A stretch of DNA of 64,000 nucleotides from Blautia schinkii (GCF_013304825.1 NZ_JAAWUO010000007.1:1-64000), one strand, 5' to 3'. Numbered from the stretch's first letter, positions 7,656 through 17,347 are shown. Numbers and translations are program-made. The notes: generated from the sequence alone by a model not told the origin.

Positions 7656-9902
7656 TCACACTCTCGGCTTCACACCTTTGGTGTCTCGCTTGGCGAGCTT
7701 GACTTTGTTGAGTACGTATGGTTTGTCATGGTAGGTAATAGCATACTCCTGGCGGCTTTCCAGGAGGTAGGCATGGTGGATGCGGTCTTCGCCGGTAAGC
7801 TTCATGCCGCGGACACCCATGGCGTTTTTCCTGGTGACGGAGATCTCGGTTTTCATGATACGAAGAAAGTATCCCTTTTCAGACTGGAACACAACCTGAT
7901 CCATCTCGTCCGCTGCTCCTACGAATACAAGACGATCCTCCTCTGCAAGCTTGGTGGAAACAATGGTACGCTTGGAAGCACGGAACTCTTCTCCTTTTAC
8001 CAGCTTGCACATACCGTTCTCTGTAACAAAGAGTACTGTGGAGGCTGCCACCTGGCTCAGTGGTGCCACATAAAGGATCTGCTCGGAAGTACTGTCATAA
8101 TTACCCAGATTATCTGCCGGAACACCTTTATCACGGAAACGTACCAGCGGGATATCCTCTGCCTTCACTGTATGGAGCTTGCCGGTATCTGTAAAGATAC
8201 AGATCTTGTCCGTGTTCATGCAGGTAAAGACATAGCGGCTCTCTGCGTGAGCGGCTTCTCTATTACGCTCGTAGGCGTTCTTGTCAATGAGACGCATATA
8301 TCCGAAACGGTCCATCAGGAAGCAGACTTCGGTCTCTTCCATCTTCTTCTCCTCATAAACAGCTTCCTCTGCGTTTTCAATGGAAGTCTTACGCTTACTG
8401 CCGTATTCCTTCTTGATCTGATCCAGTTCTCCCATGATCACTGCTGCCATGGAATCATAATTGTTCAGGATATCCTCATAGGTAGCAATGTTCTTCATGG
8501 TTTCCTCATGCTCCTTCATCAGGGCATCGATTTCCAGACCGATCAGCTTGTAGAGGCGCATGTCCAGGATAGCTGTGGCCTGTTTCTCTGTAAATTTCAG
8601 AGATTTTGCAGCTTTCTCAGAGGTTTTGGTCTTGAATTTAATCCCTTCTGTAACACCGTCAGTCAGACATTTCTTTACCTGGTCGCGGCTCTTGCTGCCA
8701 CGGAGTATCTCGATGATCAGATCGATCACATCACAGGCCTTGATCAGACCTTCCTGGATTTCTCTCTTCTCCTGTTCTTTTGCAAGAAGTGTATTGTACT
8801 TTCTGGAATTGACTTCAAATACAAAGTCCACATGATGGGCAATGATCTGTTTCAGTCCCAATGTCTCCGGTCTTCCGTCTGCAACTGCCAGCATATTGAC
8901 ACCGAAGGTATCCTCCAGTCTGGTTTTCTTGTAGAGCATGTTGGTAAGGTTCTCAACATCTGCGTCACGCTTCAGTTCCAGAACAATACGGATTCCTTCT
9001 TTAGAGGACTGGTTGGAAATATCCACGATATCTGTGGTCTTCTTGGTTTCCACCAGGGTTGCGATATCATTGAGGAATTTTCCGATGTTGGCCCCGATCA
9101 TGGTATATGGAATCTCTGTGATCACCAGCTGCTGACGGCCGCCCTTTAATTTCTCCACTTCCACACGTCCACGGATACGGAGCTTGCCTGTTCCGGATTC
9201 ATAGATTTTTACAAGGTCATCCTTATTTACTACGATACCACCTGTCGGAAAATCCGGACCCTTGAGATAACGCATCAGCCCACGGGTGCTGATATCATTG
9301 TTCTTCATATATGCCTTCACCGCATCCACCACTTCCCCGAGGTTGTGAGACGGGATACTGGTAGCCATACCAACGGCGATTCCGTCTGCTCCGTTTACAA
9401 GGAGATTCGGAATACGCACCGGAAGTACTACAGGCTCCTTCTCTGTTTCATCGAAGTTCGGCATAAAGTCCACAACGTTCTTATCCAGGTCTTCCAGAAA
9501 AACCTCCTGGGTCAGCTTCTCCAGGCGAGCTTCTGTGTATCGCATGGCTGCGGCTCCATCTCCCTCAATAGAGCCGAAGTTTCCATGTCCGTCTACCAGT
9601 GTGCGACCCTTCTTAAATTCCTGTGCCATAACTACAAGGGCATCATAAATGGAGCTGTCTCCATGAGGATGATATTTACCCATGGTATCTCCAACGATAC
9701 GGGCACATTTACGGTACGGGCGGTCGTAGCGGATACCAAGCTCATACATATCGTAAAGGGTACGGCGCTGTACCGGCTTCAGTCCGTCACGTACATCCGG
9801 CAGTGCTCTGGAAATGATAACGCTCATGGCATAATCGATATATGATTTCTGCATGATCTCCGCATAATCTGTGCGGATGATATTGTCCTGTTTTGTATTC
9901 AT
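7656..9902 (-). CDS. parC: DNA topoisomerase IV subunit A (GyrA/ParC family)
   Basis: 748 residues, the breakage-reunion subunit of a type IIA topoisomerase. The N-terminus holds YAMSVIISRALPDVRDGLKP and RRTLYDMYELG; the catalytic tyrosine is in AAAMRYTEAR, at about residue 122. The C-terminal beta-pinwheel is short and I see no GyrA-box (QRRGGKG-like) motif, so ParC is preferred over GyrA; the pair also lies outside a dnaA-recF-gyrB context. GGGAG lies 8 bases before the ATG and parE ends 15 bases upstream. A GyrA paralogue cannot be excluded without the rest of the genome. Confidence 0.88.
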   Translation of the reverse strand: MNTKQDNIIRTDYAEIMQKSYIDYAMSVIISRALPDVRDGLKPVQRRTLYDMYELGIRYDRPYRKCARIVGDTMGKYHPHGDSSIYDALVVMAQEFKKGRTLVDGHGNFGSIEGDGAAAMRYTEARLEKLTQEVFLEDLDKNVVDFMPNFDETEKEPVVLPVRIPNLLVNGADGIAVGMATSIPSHNLGEVVDAVKAYMKNNDISTRGLMRYLKGPDFPTGGIVVNKDDLVKIYESGTGKLRIRGRVEVEKLKGGRQQLVITEIPYTMIGANIGKFLNDIATLVETKKTTDIVDISNQSSKEGIRIVLELKRDADVENLTNMLYKKTRLEDTFGVNMLAVADGRPETLGLKQIIAHHVDFVFEVNSRKYNTLLAKEQEKREIQEGLIKACDVIDLIIEILRGSKSRDQVKKCLTDGVTEGIKFKTKTSEKAAKSLKFTEKQATAILDMRLYKLIGLEIDALMKEHEETMKNIATYEDILNNYDSMAAVIMGELDQIKKEYGSKRKTSIENAEEAVYEEKKMEETEVCFLMDRFGYMRLIDKNAYERNREAAHAESRYVFTCMNTDKICIFTDTGKLHTVKAEDIPLVRFRDKGVPADNLGNYDSTSEQILYVAPLSQVAASTVLFVTENGMCKLVKGEEFRASKRTIVSTKLAEEDRLVFVGAADEMDQVVFQSEKGYFLRIMKTEISVTRKNAMGVRGMKLTGEDRIHHAYLLESRQEYAITYHDKPYVLNKVKLAKRDTKGVKPRV

Positions 9903-9917
9903 AATTTATTCTCCCAA

Positions 9918-11843
9918 TCAAATATCCAGCTCTGCATCTGTAGCATGCTCGTAGATAAAGGCCTTACGTGGCGGAACATCGCTTCCCATCAGGATCTCTG
10001 TCACATCAGAAGCCATACGCGCATCTTCGATCTCCACACGCTTCATCATCCTGGTCTCCGGATTCAGTGTGGTCTCCCACAGCTGCTGGGCATCCATCTC
10101 ACCAAGGCCTTTATATCTCTGGAGTGTGAAGCTTCCCGGTTTATGGCTCTTACGATATTTCTCAAGGGCCTTATCATCGTAGAGATATTCCTCCTGCCCC
10201 TTCTTCGGCATCACCTTATAAAGAGGCGGCATAGCGATATACACATGCCCCTCATAAATAAGCTCTGGCATAAAACGGTAAAACAAGGTCAGAAGCAGGG
10301 TGGAAATATGCGCACCATCCACGTCCGCATCGGCCATGATTACGATCTTATCATAACGAAGCTTGGTAATATCAAAATCGTTTCCGTAGCCTTCAGAAAA
10401 ACCACAGCCGAATGCATTGATCATTGTCTTGATCTCTGCATTGGCCAGCACCTTATCAATGGTAGCCTTTTCTACGTTAAGGATCTTACCGCGGATCGGA
10501 AGGATTGCCTGATAGTTACGGTCTCTGGCTGTCTTGGCAGAGCCGCCGGCAGAATCTCCCTCTACAATAAAGATCTCACAGAGAGACGGATCTTTCTTTT
10601 CGCAGTTAGCAAGCTTGCCATTGGAGTCAAAAGAATATTTCTGCTTGGTGAGGAGATTGGTCTTGGCACGTTCTTCTGTCTTACGGATCCTTGCTGCCTT
10701 CTCTGCGCAGGAAAGTACAGTCTTTAATGTCTCAAGATTTCGATCAAAGAAGAGCACAAGCTGTTCTCCCACAACTTTACCTGTAGCTCTTGACGCATCC
10801 TGGTTGTCAAGCTTGGTCTTGGTCTGTCCTTCAAAACGGGGCGCGGGATGCTTGATAGATACAACTGCTGTCATGCCGTTTCGGATATCTGCTCCTGTAA
10901 AGTTCGGATCTTTATCTTTCAGCACACCGATCTCACGTGCATAAGTATTCATAACTGTTGTAAAAGTTGTCTTAAATCCTGTGAGATGGGTACCGCCCTC
11001 TGCATTATAAATATTGTTGCAAAATCCAAGAACATTCTCACGGAACTCATTGGTAAACTGAAAAGCCACCTCAACACTGATCCCATCTGCTTCACCTTTG
11101 AAATATACCGCTTCATGAAGAGGCTGTGCATTCTTATTCAGATCACGAATAAAACCAACGATTCCTTCCGGCTCGTGATATTCGATATCTTCCGGTGTCT
11201 CGCCTCTTCTGTCCTCAAAATGGATGGTAAGTTCCGGATTCAGATAAGCAGTCTCATGAAGACGGCTCTTCACATCAGCTGCCCCGAAACGAGTCTTCTC
11301 AAAGATCTCCGGATCGGGAAGGAAATTGACGCAGGTTCCTGTTTCTTTCGTCTTCCCCAGTTTCGGAAGAAGGCCTTCCTCCAGCTCAATAGTCGGGATT
11401 CCTCTCTCATAGTGGTCATGATGTATATAACCGTCACGGCTGATCTTAATGTCCAGATATGTGGACAAAGCGTTTACTACTGATGATCCCACACCATGAA
11501 GACCGCCGCTTGTCTTGTATGCGGAATTATCAAACTTACCGCCTGCATGAAGGGTTGTAAAAACAAGACGCTCTGCTGATACTCCCTTGGCATGCATGTC
11601 AACCGGGATTCCACGTCCGTTATCTTCTACTGTACAGGAACCGTCCTTCTCAAGAACTACATGGATCCGGCTGCAGTATCCTGCAAGATGCTCATCCACC
11701 GCATTATCCACGATCTCGTATATCAGATGGTTCAGTCCCTTTCTGGACACGCTTCCGATATACATACCGGGACGTTTACGTACGGCCTCAAGGCCTTCCA
11801 GGACAGAGATACTGCCCGCATCATAAGTGTCTTTCTTTGCCAT
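9918..11843 (-). CDS. parE: DNA topoisomerase IV subunit B (GyrB/ParE family)
   Basis: 641 residues, the ATPase subunit. GHKL-fold motifs include YEIVDNAVDEHLAGYC (catalytic Glu/Asn box), VEDNGRGIPVD and GLHGVGSSVVNALS; the Toprim part has IVEGDSAGGSAK and MADADVDGAHI; the C-terminus holds QRYKGLGEMDAQQLWETT. I choose ATG 11843 (MAKKDTYDAG) because AGGAAT lies 7 bases upstream; the longer frame from 11876 has no ribosome site. Forms an operon with parC and has a consensus promoter at 11885-11913. Confidence 0.9.
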   Translation of the reverse strand: MAKKDTYDAGSISVLEGLEAVRKRPGMYIGSVSRKGLNHLIYEIVDNAVDEHLAGYCSRIHVVLEKDGSCTVEDNGRGIPVDMHAKGVSAERLVFTTLHAGGKFDNSAYKTSGGLHGVGSSVVNALSTYLDIKISRDGYIHHDHYERGIPTIELEEGLLPKLGKTKETGTCVNFLPDPEIFEKTRFGAADVKSRLHETAYLNPELTIHFEDRRGETPEDIEYHEPEGIVGFIRDLNKNAQPLHEAVYFKGEADGISVEVAFQFTNEFRENVLGFCNNIYNAEGGTHLTGFKTTFTTVMNTYAREIGVLKDKDPNFTGADIRNGMTAVVSIKHPAPRFEGQTKTKLDNQDASRATGKVVGEQLVLFFDRNLETLKTVLSCAEKAARIRKTEERAKTNLLTKQKYSFDSNGKLANCEKKDPSLCEIFIVEGDSAGGSAKTARDRNYQAILPIRGKILNVEKATIDKVLANAEIKTMINAFGCGFSEGYGNDFDITKLRYDKIVIMADADVDGAHISTLLLTLFYRFMPELIYEGHVYIAMPPLYKVMPKKGQEEYLYDDKALEKYRKSHKPGSFTLQRYKGLGEMDAQQLWETTLNPETRMMKRVEIEDARMASDVTEILMGSDVPPRKAFIYEHATDAELDI

Positions 11844-11884
11844 TCCACTGATTCCTTTCTTTTTTGTTTCGAACATTTGTTTGT

Positions 11885-11913
11885 ATTATATCAAAAATAT
11901 TTATTATTTTCAA
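11885..11913 (-). promoter_or_regulatory. Promoter of parE-parC
   Basis: Minus-strand TTGAAA (11908-11913), 17-base spacer, TATAAT (11885-11890), about 40 bases before the chosen parE start. Confidence 0.7.
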
Positions 11914-11948
11914 TTGTTTTTTTATTGCAACAGCTTATCTATTCTATC

Positions 11949-11995
11949 AAAAGAGCCTCGAAACTGCAAGCAAAAACAGGAAACACTGCTCTTTT
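11949..11995 (-). terminator. Probable terminator after the EAL gene
   Basis: AAAAGAGC (11949-11956) and GCTCTTTT (11988-11995) can pair around a 31-base loop. A second inverted repeat GTTACTG/CAGTAAC lies at 12009-12035. Both fall between the EAL gene and the parE promoter; the long loop makes this call moderate. Confidence 0.45.
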
Positions 11996-12104
11996 CGGGA
12001 ATGCTGGCGTTACTGTTCTTTCCACAGCCAGTAACATATTATCCTTAAAAAAGTATGTTTCCTGTTTCTTCAATATTTCTTTATTTGTCAGTCAAACAGA
12101 GCTG

Positions 12105-14006
12105 TCACGAAATTTTTTCAAGAAGTTTTTTCTTATCTAAGGGCTTCGAGAAATAATATCCCTGGATCATATCCACTCCCCATTTTTCCAGAAGCTTTAC
12201 TTCCTCTTCTGTCTCTGCACCTTCTGCGATCACCTTGTAGCCCATATGCTGCATGGTCATTACAATACTGTGATAAAAAAGTGCCGCCTGTTTATCCGTA
12301 CAGACGTTCATCAGAAGCGATCTGTCCATTTTTACTGCCGAAAACGGGATCCGCAGCACAGCATTCAGATTGGCATAACCAGAACCGAAATCATCCAGGC
12401 ACATATGTATTCCTGCTTCCGCAAAATCCTCGATAGCTGTACAGAAACTCTCACTGTATTCCGTAGCTACCGTTTCTGTGATCTCAAACTGAAAATACGC
12501 AGGATTCAGACCATATTCCTGTATGATCCCGATAAGCACGCGGCTGTATCCAGGCTTCATAAGTTCAGAAGGAGACAGATTAAATTTCACATTCCAGATG
12601 TTCTGCATAATATACTCGTGCTCTTTGATAAAACAGCAGACTCTTCGAAGCTGCAGTTTTCCAACCTCTGAGATCAGTCCCTGTTTTTCTGCGATCCCGA
12701 TAAAAACATCCGGCGGGATCATCCCCAGTGTAGGATGTTTCAAACGGCTCAGTGCCTCAAGTGTAATAAAACTCTGTTTTTTTATGGAGTAAACCGGCTG
12801 ATAATATACCTCAAACAGATCCTCTTCTACTGCCTTCCTTAAAAAATGCTCCACTTCCTGTTCATACCGGAATCCTTCCAGGAGTCTGCTGTCCGACTGG
12901 ATCAGCACCGTATCTTCCGTATTCTGGGAAAGTGATCCCATATATTCAATATATGCAAGAAGAATATCTTCTTTTTCCATTTTCTCAGCATTCATGATCC
13001 CGCAGATTGCTGCATGCAACGTCACATTTTCTTTTCCTATATGGAACGGTTTTTTCAGAAATTCTCTTATTTCATCTCTGGCTTTTTCGTAATCAGACAG
13101 GGAATCCAGCACTACCAGAAAACTGTTTCCTGTAACGCGGAACACCTGGAGAGATCCTGTGATCTCCTGAATCCCTTTTGCCAGCTGGATCAAAAGCTGG
13201 TCGCCTGCACTTGTACCATAAATCCTGTTGATCTGCTTCATATCGCAGGCATCAACAGCCAGCAGATGAAAACTATCTTTCCTGTATATTTTTTCTCCGA
13301 TCCATTTGTCAAAATACTGCTTGTCAAAAAGCCCTGTCATACTGTCCGTGTAATCTCCGGGATTGTTTAAAGTCAGATAAATAAGCCATAATCCTGCTGC
13401 CACTCCAAAACCAGTAAGCAGCCATCTTCCTGTCAGAAGCTGAACAGCAAGACAGCCTGTCTCAATTCCAAGAAATCTCCAGATCGTCTGCCTGATCTCC
13501 TCCTCTGCTGTTTTTCCATAACGCGCAGTAAAATATGCAATGATCAGAGCAAAAAATGCTGTATAAACATAGATCATGTCATGAAAAAAACCTTTCGTCA
13601 GCAGACCATTTTTATTAAAATCAAACAGCCATCTGATCCTGATGTTCAGAAGTACAGCAAGGCACATGCCTACCGGTACAACGAACCATGCAGTTTTCAG
13701 CCATTTATATTTCTCTTTCTGTCTTCCTGTGATAATACGTACATAGCAGAAAAACATATAGGGAAGTATCACCGTACAGAGATAGTACAGAGTAAAAACA
13801 ACTTCTGCTGTCTGCCGCCTTGTCCCACATCCTTTTTCTGCAAAAAATCCGCAGATCAGATCCAGCGCCACATAAATACCACCCAGAGCCAGAAAATTCG
13901 CAAAAAGCCGGTTTTCTACATTGCTCAGTCTTTTATGAGAAAAATAGTGGGCCGAGATCAATGCTATCAGGACAAGCGCTGTTACCTGAAAATAATTAGT
14001 ATACAC
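12105..14006 (-). CDS. Membrane protein with degenerate GGDEF and intact EAL domain
   Basis: 633 residues from a GTG at 14006, chosen because AAGGAGG lies 6 bases upstream; the longer frame to 14150 would run inside the preceding gene. About six membrane helices occupy residues 1-230. A GGDEF-like domain (about 240-380) has TGNSF where GGDEF should be, so synthase activity is unlikely. The EAL domain (about 400-633) keeps EALSR, NLSPSEL, EITETV, DDFGSG, KMDRSL and QGYYFSKPL, the metal and catalytic residues of a cyclic-di-GMP phosphodiesterase. It overlaps the diguanylate cyclase upstream by 11 bases, so synthesis and breakdown are co-produced. Confidence 0.85.
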   Translation of the reverse strand: MYTNYFQVTALVLIALISAHYFSHKRLSNVENRLFANFLALGGIYVALDLICGFFAEKGCGTRRQTAEVVFTLYYLCTVILPYMFFCYVRIITGRQKEKYKWLKTAWFVVPVGMCLAVLLNIRIRWLFDFNKNGLLTKGFFHDMIYVYTAFFALIIAYFTARYGKTAEEEIRQTIWRFLGIETGCLAVQLLTGRWLLTGFGVAAGLWLIYLTLNNPGDYTDSMTGLFDKQYFDKWIGEKIYRKDSFHLLAVDACDMKQINRIYGTSAGDQLLIQLAKGIQEITGSLQVFRVTGNSFLVVLDSLSDYEKARDEIREFLKKPFHIGKENVTLHAAICGIMNAEKMEKEDILLAYIEYMGSLSQNTEDTVLIQSDSRLLEGFRYEQEVEHFLRKAVEEDLFEVYYQPVYSIKKQSFITLEALSRLKHPTLGMIPPDVFIGIAEKQGLISEVGKLQLRRVCCFIKEHEYIMQNIWNVKFNLSPSELMKPGYSRVLIGIIQEYGLNPAYFQFEITETVATEYSESFCTAIEDFAEAGIHMCLDDFGSGYANLNAVLRIPFSAVKMDRSLLMNVCTDKQAALFYHSIVMTMQHMGYKVIAEGAETEEEVKLLEKWGVDMIQGYYFSKPLDKKKLLEKIS

Positions 14007-15669
14007 TTTTTTCCTCCTTCTTTTTGTTCTCATAAAGCTTCTGGTCTGCCTCATATTTCCAGTCCCCAATGGTTTTATAGCTTCCATCGGGTTTTCTGAG
14101 ACAGCTGCTCCCTGCAGATAAAGAAACACGGCATCTGCCAGATTTCTCACTGTTTCCTGCTTCTTTTTTCAGCTGTTCCAGCCAGAACCATTCCGGTTTC
14201 TCCGGATCACGGACAAGCACCGCAAATTCATCGTCTCCAATACGATAACAGGTGCCTTTCTCCCGAAAAACATTCTCAATACATCTGGCAGAAGCTGCTA
14301 CCAGTTCATCTCCCAGTCCCCGCCCGAATTCCTTATTTGTAAAGCGGAGATGATCAATATGAATATAAATAAGAAGAATATCCTGATATTCTCCAGTGTG
14401 AACGACCATCTCTTCGAGGGCTTTTTCAAATCCTGTTCTTGTCTCAAACCCTGTCAGTCCATCTTCTCTGACAAGACGTTCGTAGGCCTGGGTTTCCATA
14501 CGGTAACGGATATTATCTGCCATTTCCATAACAACATCTGCAATAAGGAGTACCAGAAATGCCAGAATTCCCAGTTCAAAGATTGCACCATAATAAGGAA
14601 TCTCAAACAGCCAGTACAGAAGCAGTGCGCTTAATCCGCTTGCCCCTACAATAACATAGGCTATAAGAAGAAAGAGCAGTTCTTTTCTCTTCTCCTGCCT
14701 GTACTCCCGTATCAGAAGCACTGCCAGGATCAGTACCCACGTAAAAAGCAGGATGTGGGTAACAAACAGCATATTTGTGAACTGTGCGATCCCCAAAAGC
14801 ACCAGGATTCCCTGCACCAGTGCATTACAGTAAAAGGCCTGGATTCCGATATCCAGGATCTTGTATCTTGACATGTTTCCCATCTTCTGCTGAAAATGGA
14901 TCATCGGCACGGCAAACAGCATAAACATGTAAAAAGATACCAGACATAAAGCATCAGGACTGCTGCTATAGCTCTGTGCCATAGAAGAATCTGTTACCAG
15001 CCATATACTGCACATCCCAAGAAACAGAGCTACATCCCGGAACCGGCCACCTGACATCTTCCGATTTCTCAAATAGAGAAAAATACACAACGCAACTGCA
15101 CATAATACGATCATGACAACTGCCGCTCCCAGTGGAATGATTTCTTTTTTCAGCTGGTACAGTGCCACTGCTCTGCCAGTTCCTATGTAGACCTGATCGA
15201 TCTTGTACTTTCCGCGCTGTGGAGTATGGTAGCTTAAAGTCAGTACTCTTCCCTTCGTGTCATTTCCCAGAGGTGCAATGCAGTCCAGTTTGGATTTCAT
15301 CTGGGTATTCCGTGCAAAAAGTGCTTCTTTATACTGGTACAGGATCTTTCCGTCCAGACGGATCACAAGGTCATACTGTGCGCCTGTAGTTATCACCGTC
15401 ATCTCTGCATTATCTTCGCCCGGATTTTCATTATAAAGGATGAGTGATTCTCCTTTTTGGGCTGGCAGTTCTGCCGGAAGGGTGATATCTTTTCGTACTC
15501 CATCTTCTATATAATACCATCCACCGGACAACGGCTGCACCTGTTCCTGTTTCTGCCAGATCCCACCCTCGCAGAATATCAGAAACAGCAGTACAAAAAC
15601 GGCAAACGTAGCAAAAAGCAAAACCGTTTCCAGCTTCCGTCCTGTATTTTTTTTTGTTTTGTAAGTCAT
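13996..15669 (-). CDS. 7TM sensor diguanylate cyclase (GGDEF)
   Basis: 557 residues. One N-terminal helix (about 13-33), an extracellular beta-rich region (35-175), then seven helices (about 180-380) in the 7TMR-DISM arrangement, and a C-terminal GGDEF domain (about 395-545). The active loop reads RIGDDEFAV, a GGDEF variant that keeps the catalytic D/E pair; no RxxD inhibitory site is visible just before it. Ligand unknown. Followed by, and overlapping, the EAL protein. Confidence 0.85.
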   Translation of the reverse strand: MTYKTKKNTGRKLETVLLFATFAVFVLLFLIFCEGGIWQKQEQVQPLSGGWYYIEDGVRKDITLPAELPAQKGESLILYNENPGEDNAEMTVITTGAQYDLVIRLDGKILYQYKEALFARNTQMKSKLDCIAPLGNDTKGRVLTLSYHTPQRGKYKIDQVYIGTGRAVALYQLKKEIIPLGAAVVMIVLCAVALCIFLYLRNRKMSGGRFRDVALFLGMCSIWLVTDSSMAQSYSSSPDALCLVSFYMFMLFAVPMIHFQQKMGNMSRYKILDIGIQAFYCNALVQGILVLLGIAQFTNMLFVTHILLFTWVLILAVLLIREYRQEKRKELLFLLIAYVIVGASGLSALLLYWLFEIPYYGAIFELGILAFLVLLIADVVMEMADNIRYRMETQAYERLVREDGLTGFETRTGFEKALEEMVVHTGEYQDILLIYIHIDHLRFTNKEFGRGLGDELVAASARCIENVFREKGTCYRIGDDEFAVLVRDPEKPEWFWLEQLKKEAGNSEKSGRCRVSLSAGSSCLRKPDGSYKTIGDWKYEADQKLYENKKKEEKSVY

Positions 15670-15721
15670 TTTTTTCCTCTTTTAACCGTTCATAATCTTT
15701 TCTTTTTACTCTCTGTGTTCT

Positions 15722-15750
15722 ATCATAACATCAATACAATTTTCCGTCAA
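15722..15750 (-). promoter_or_regulatory. Promoter of the cyclic-di-GMP gene pair
   Basis: Minus-strand TTGACG (15745-15750), 17-base spacer, TATGAT (15722-15727), about 50 bases upstream of the GGDEF start. Confidence 0.65.
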
Positions 15751-15815
15751 AAAAATTGTCAAAAATGTTCAATAAATATATATAAAAAATTTTTTCAAAA
15801 AAGCAAAAAAAGTAC

Positions 15816-15844
15816 TTGCATTTTGAAAGAAAGTGTTATATACT
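15816..15844 (+). promoter_or_regulatory. Promoter of tRNA-Glu
   Basis: TTGCAT (15816-15821), 17-base spacer, TATACT (15839-15844), about 60 bases upstream of the tRNA. Confidence 0.65.
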
Positions 15845-15905
15845 AACGAAGTCGGTTGAGGGAAACAACAAAGGTCGCAATCAAACGACAATAAATAATG
15901 AATAT

Positions 15906-15977
15906 GGCCAGTTGGTCAAGGGGCTAAGACGCCGCCCTCTCACGGCGGAAACACGGGTTCGATTCCCGTACTGGCTA
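15906..15977 (+). tRNA. tRNA-Glu, anticodon CTC
   Basis: A 72-base cloverleaf: acceptor GGCCAGT with ACTGGCT (first pair G-T), anticodon stem CCGCC/GGCGG around CTCTCAC giving anticodon CTC, and a T arm ACGGGTTCGATTCCCGT. The 3' CCA is not encoded. It stands alone and ends in its own terminator. Confidence 0.96.
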
Positions 15978-15986
15978 TTGCGTAGA

Positions 15987-16019
15987 AGCAGTTAGAAACC
16001 TTATTCTAACTGCTTTTTT
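15987..16019 (+). terminator. Terminator of tRNA-Glu
   Basis: Eleven-base perfect arms AGCAGTTAGAA (15987-15997) and TTCTAACTGCT (16004-16014) followed by six T residues. Confidence 0.93.
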
Positions 16020-16091
16020 CATTGTTCTGGAAGTGATGAAAAACAAGAGTATCATCAAAAATGTCATCAGAATATGTGTTCTGATTATTTT

Positions 16092-16120
16092 TTGCATTTT
16101 TTTCTCTTCTGTTTTATAAT
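16092..16120 (+). promoter_or_regulatory. Promoter of the secreted hydrolase gene
   Basis: TTGCAT (16092-16097), 17-base spacer, TATAAT (16115-16120), 38 bases before the ATG. Confidence 0.6.
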
Positions 16121-16158
16121 TTTTTTGTAAAAATACTTCAGATAAGGGGTGACTTCTC

Positions 16159-17328
16159 ATGCATCACAAACTTTCTTTTCGCAGAAAGCTGCAGACATTT
16201 TTGCTTTCGCTGCTGCTTATTCTGCTGACAGCCGCAGGAGTTCCCTCTGCTGCTTATACAGCTGAGGCCGCTTCTGCTGACACGACAATGGCTGTTCATT
16301 TTCTGGACGTGGGACAGGGACTTTCTATTCTGGTTCAGTCCCAGGGAGAAAATCTTCTGTATGACGGAGGCGACCGGGGACATTCCAGTTTCGTTGTTTC
16401 CTATCTGCAGAAGCAAAATGTTTCCACTATTGACTATATGATCTCGTCTCATTACGATGAGGATCACGTAGCCGGACTCGTTGGATGCCTGGACAATTTT
16501 TCCGTAAAAAATGTGATCGGTGCGGATTATGTGCAGGATACAAAGATCTATCAGTCTTTTGAAAACGAGGTTTCTTCCCAGGGACTTAACGTCCAGCATC
16601 CTGATCCTGGTACGGATTTTTCTTTTGGAAGCGGTAAGTTTACAGTTCTTTCTCCTCAGTCCATCAGCAGCAATGATAATGACAATTCTGTTGCTATCCG
16701 ACTGGAAAACGGAAGTAATCATTTTCTTTTTACAGGGGATGCTGAATCTGCCGGTGAGGAAGCTATCTGTGATCTTGGCCTTGATCTTTCCTGTGACGTG
16801 ATCGTTCCAGGACATCATGGCTCTGCTACTGCCACTACCTGGGATCTTCTTCAGCAGACAGTTCCTGAATATGCAGTGATCAGCTGCGGCGCAGGAAACT
16901 CTTACGGACATCCTCATAAGGATACTATGGATAAACTCTCTGATATGGGAATCCAGGTATTCCGGACGGATGAGCAGGGCACTGTCATTGCTGTCAGCGA
17001 CGGAAACGATATCCAATGGAACCAGAATCCCTGTAATGATTATTCAGCCGGAGATGAGACAGATATCGGTACGCAGCCTTCCTCTGCTTATGGCAGCAGC
17101 AGTTCAGCCAGTTCCGATTATATTTCTGATGCTGCGGCTGGCGCAGATTCTTCTGCAAATGTTCAGGCTGATCCGGAGCCAGTCGGGGATATGGTATGGA
17201 TTTCTGCTACAGGAAGCAAATATCACAGGATTCCAAACTGCGGAAATATGAATCCTGATAATGCCACAGAGATGACCCGTTCCCAGGCAGAAGCCGCCGG
17301 GTATGGAGCTTGTAAGAAATGTTATTGA
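16159..17328 (+). CDS. Secreted ComEC-like metallo-beta-lactamase-fold hydrolase
   Basis: 389 residues. A basic start and hydrophobic stretch (residues 8-30) followed by an Ala-rich cut site make a signal peptide. The hydrolase part (about 40-290) opens with VHFLDVGQGLSILVQ, then SSHYDEDHVAGL (metal-binding HxxxDH), LFTGDAE and VPGHHGSATAT, the set found in ComEC/Rec2 C-terminal domains. A Ser/Ala-rich linker (290-345) leads to a short Cys module at the end (YHRIPNCGNM ... ACKKCY), like the Ada-type zinc domain often fused to such enzymes. No ComEC channel is attached, so it may act on extracellular nucleic acid or phosphoesters; substrate unknown. AAGGGG lies 11 bases before the ATG. Confidence 0.85.
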   Translation: MHHKLSFRRKLQTFLLSLLLILLTAAGVPSAAYTAEAASADTTMAVHFLDVGQGLSILVQSQGENLLYDGGDRGHSSFVVSYLQKQNVSTIDYMISSHYDEDHVAGLVGCLDNFSVKNVIGADYVQDTKIYQSFENEVSSQGLNVQHPDPGTDFSFGSGKFTVLSPQSISSNDNDNSVAIRLENGSNHFLFTGDAESAGEEAICDLGLDLSCDVIVPGHHGSATATTWDLLQQTVPEYAVISCGAGNSYGHPHKDTMDKLSDMGIQVFRTDEQGTVIAVSDGNDIQWNQNPCNDYSAGDETDIGTQPSSAYGSSSSASSDYISDAAAGADSSANVQADPEPVGDMVWISATGSKYHRIPNCGNMNPDNATEMTRSQAEAAGYGACKKCY

Positions 17329-17347
17329 TGTAGCTTTATTATCTAAT

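Noticed and set aside
7728-9149. 473-codon open frame on the + strand
   Set aside because: Antisense to parC, whose motifs are intact; no ribosome site and no recognisable protein.
12105-14150. Longer 681-codon version of the EAL protein
   Set aside because: The extra N-terminus overlaps the GGDEF domain of the upstream gene in another frame; the GTG at 14006 has a strong ribosome site.
15670-15800. Cyclic-di-GMP riboswitch upstream of the GGDEF gene
   Set aside because: Only about 45 bases separate the promoter from the start codon, too short for a GEMM fold.
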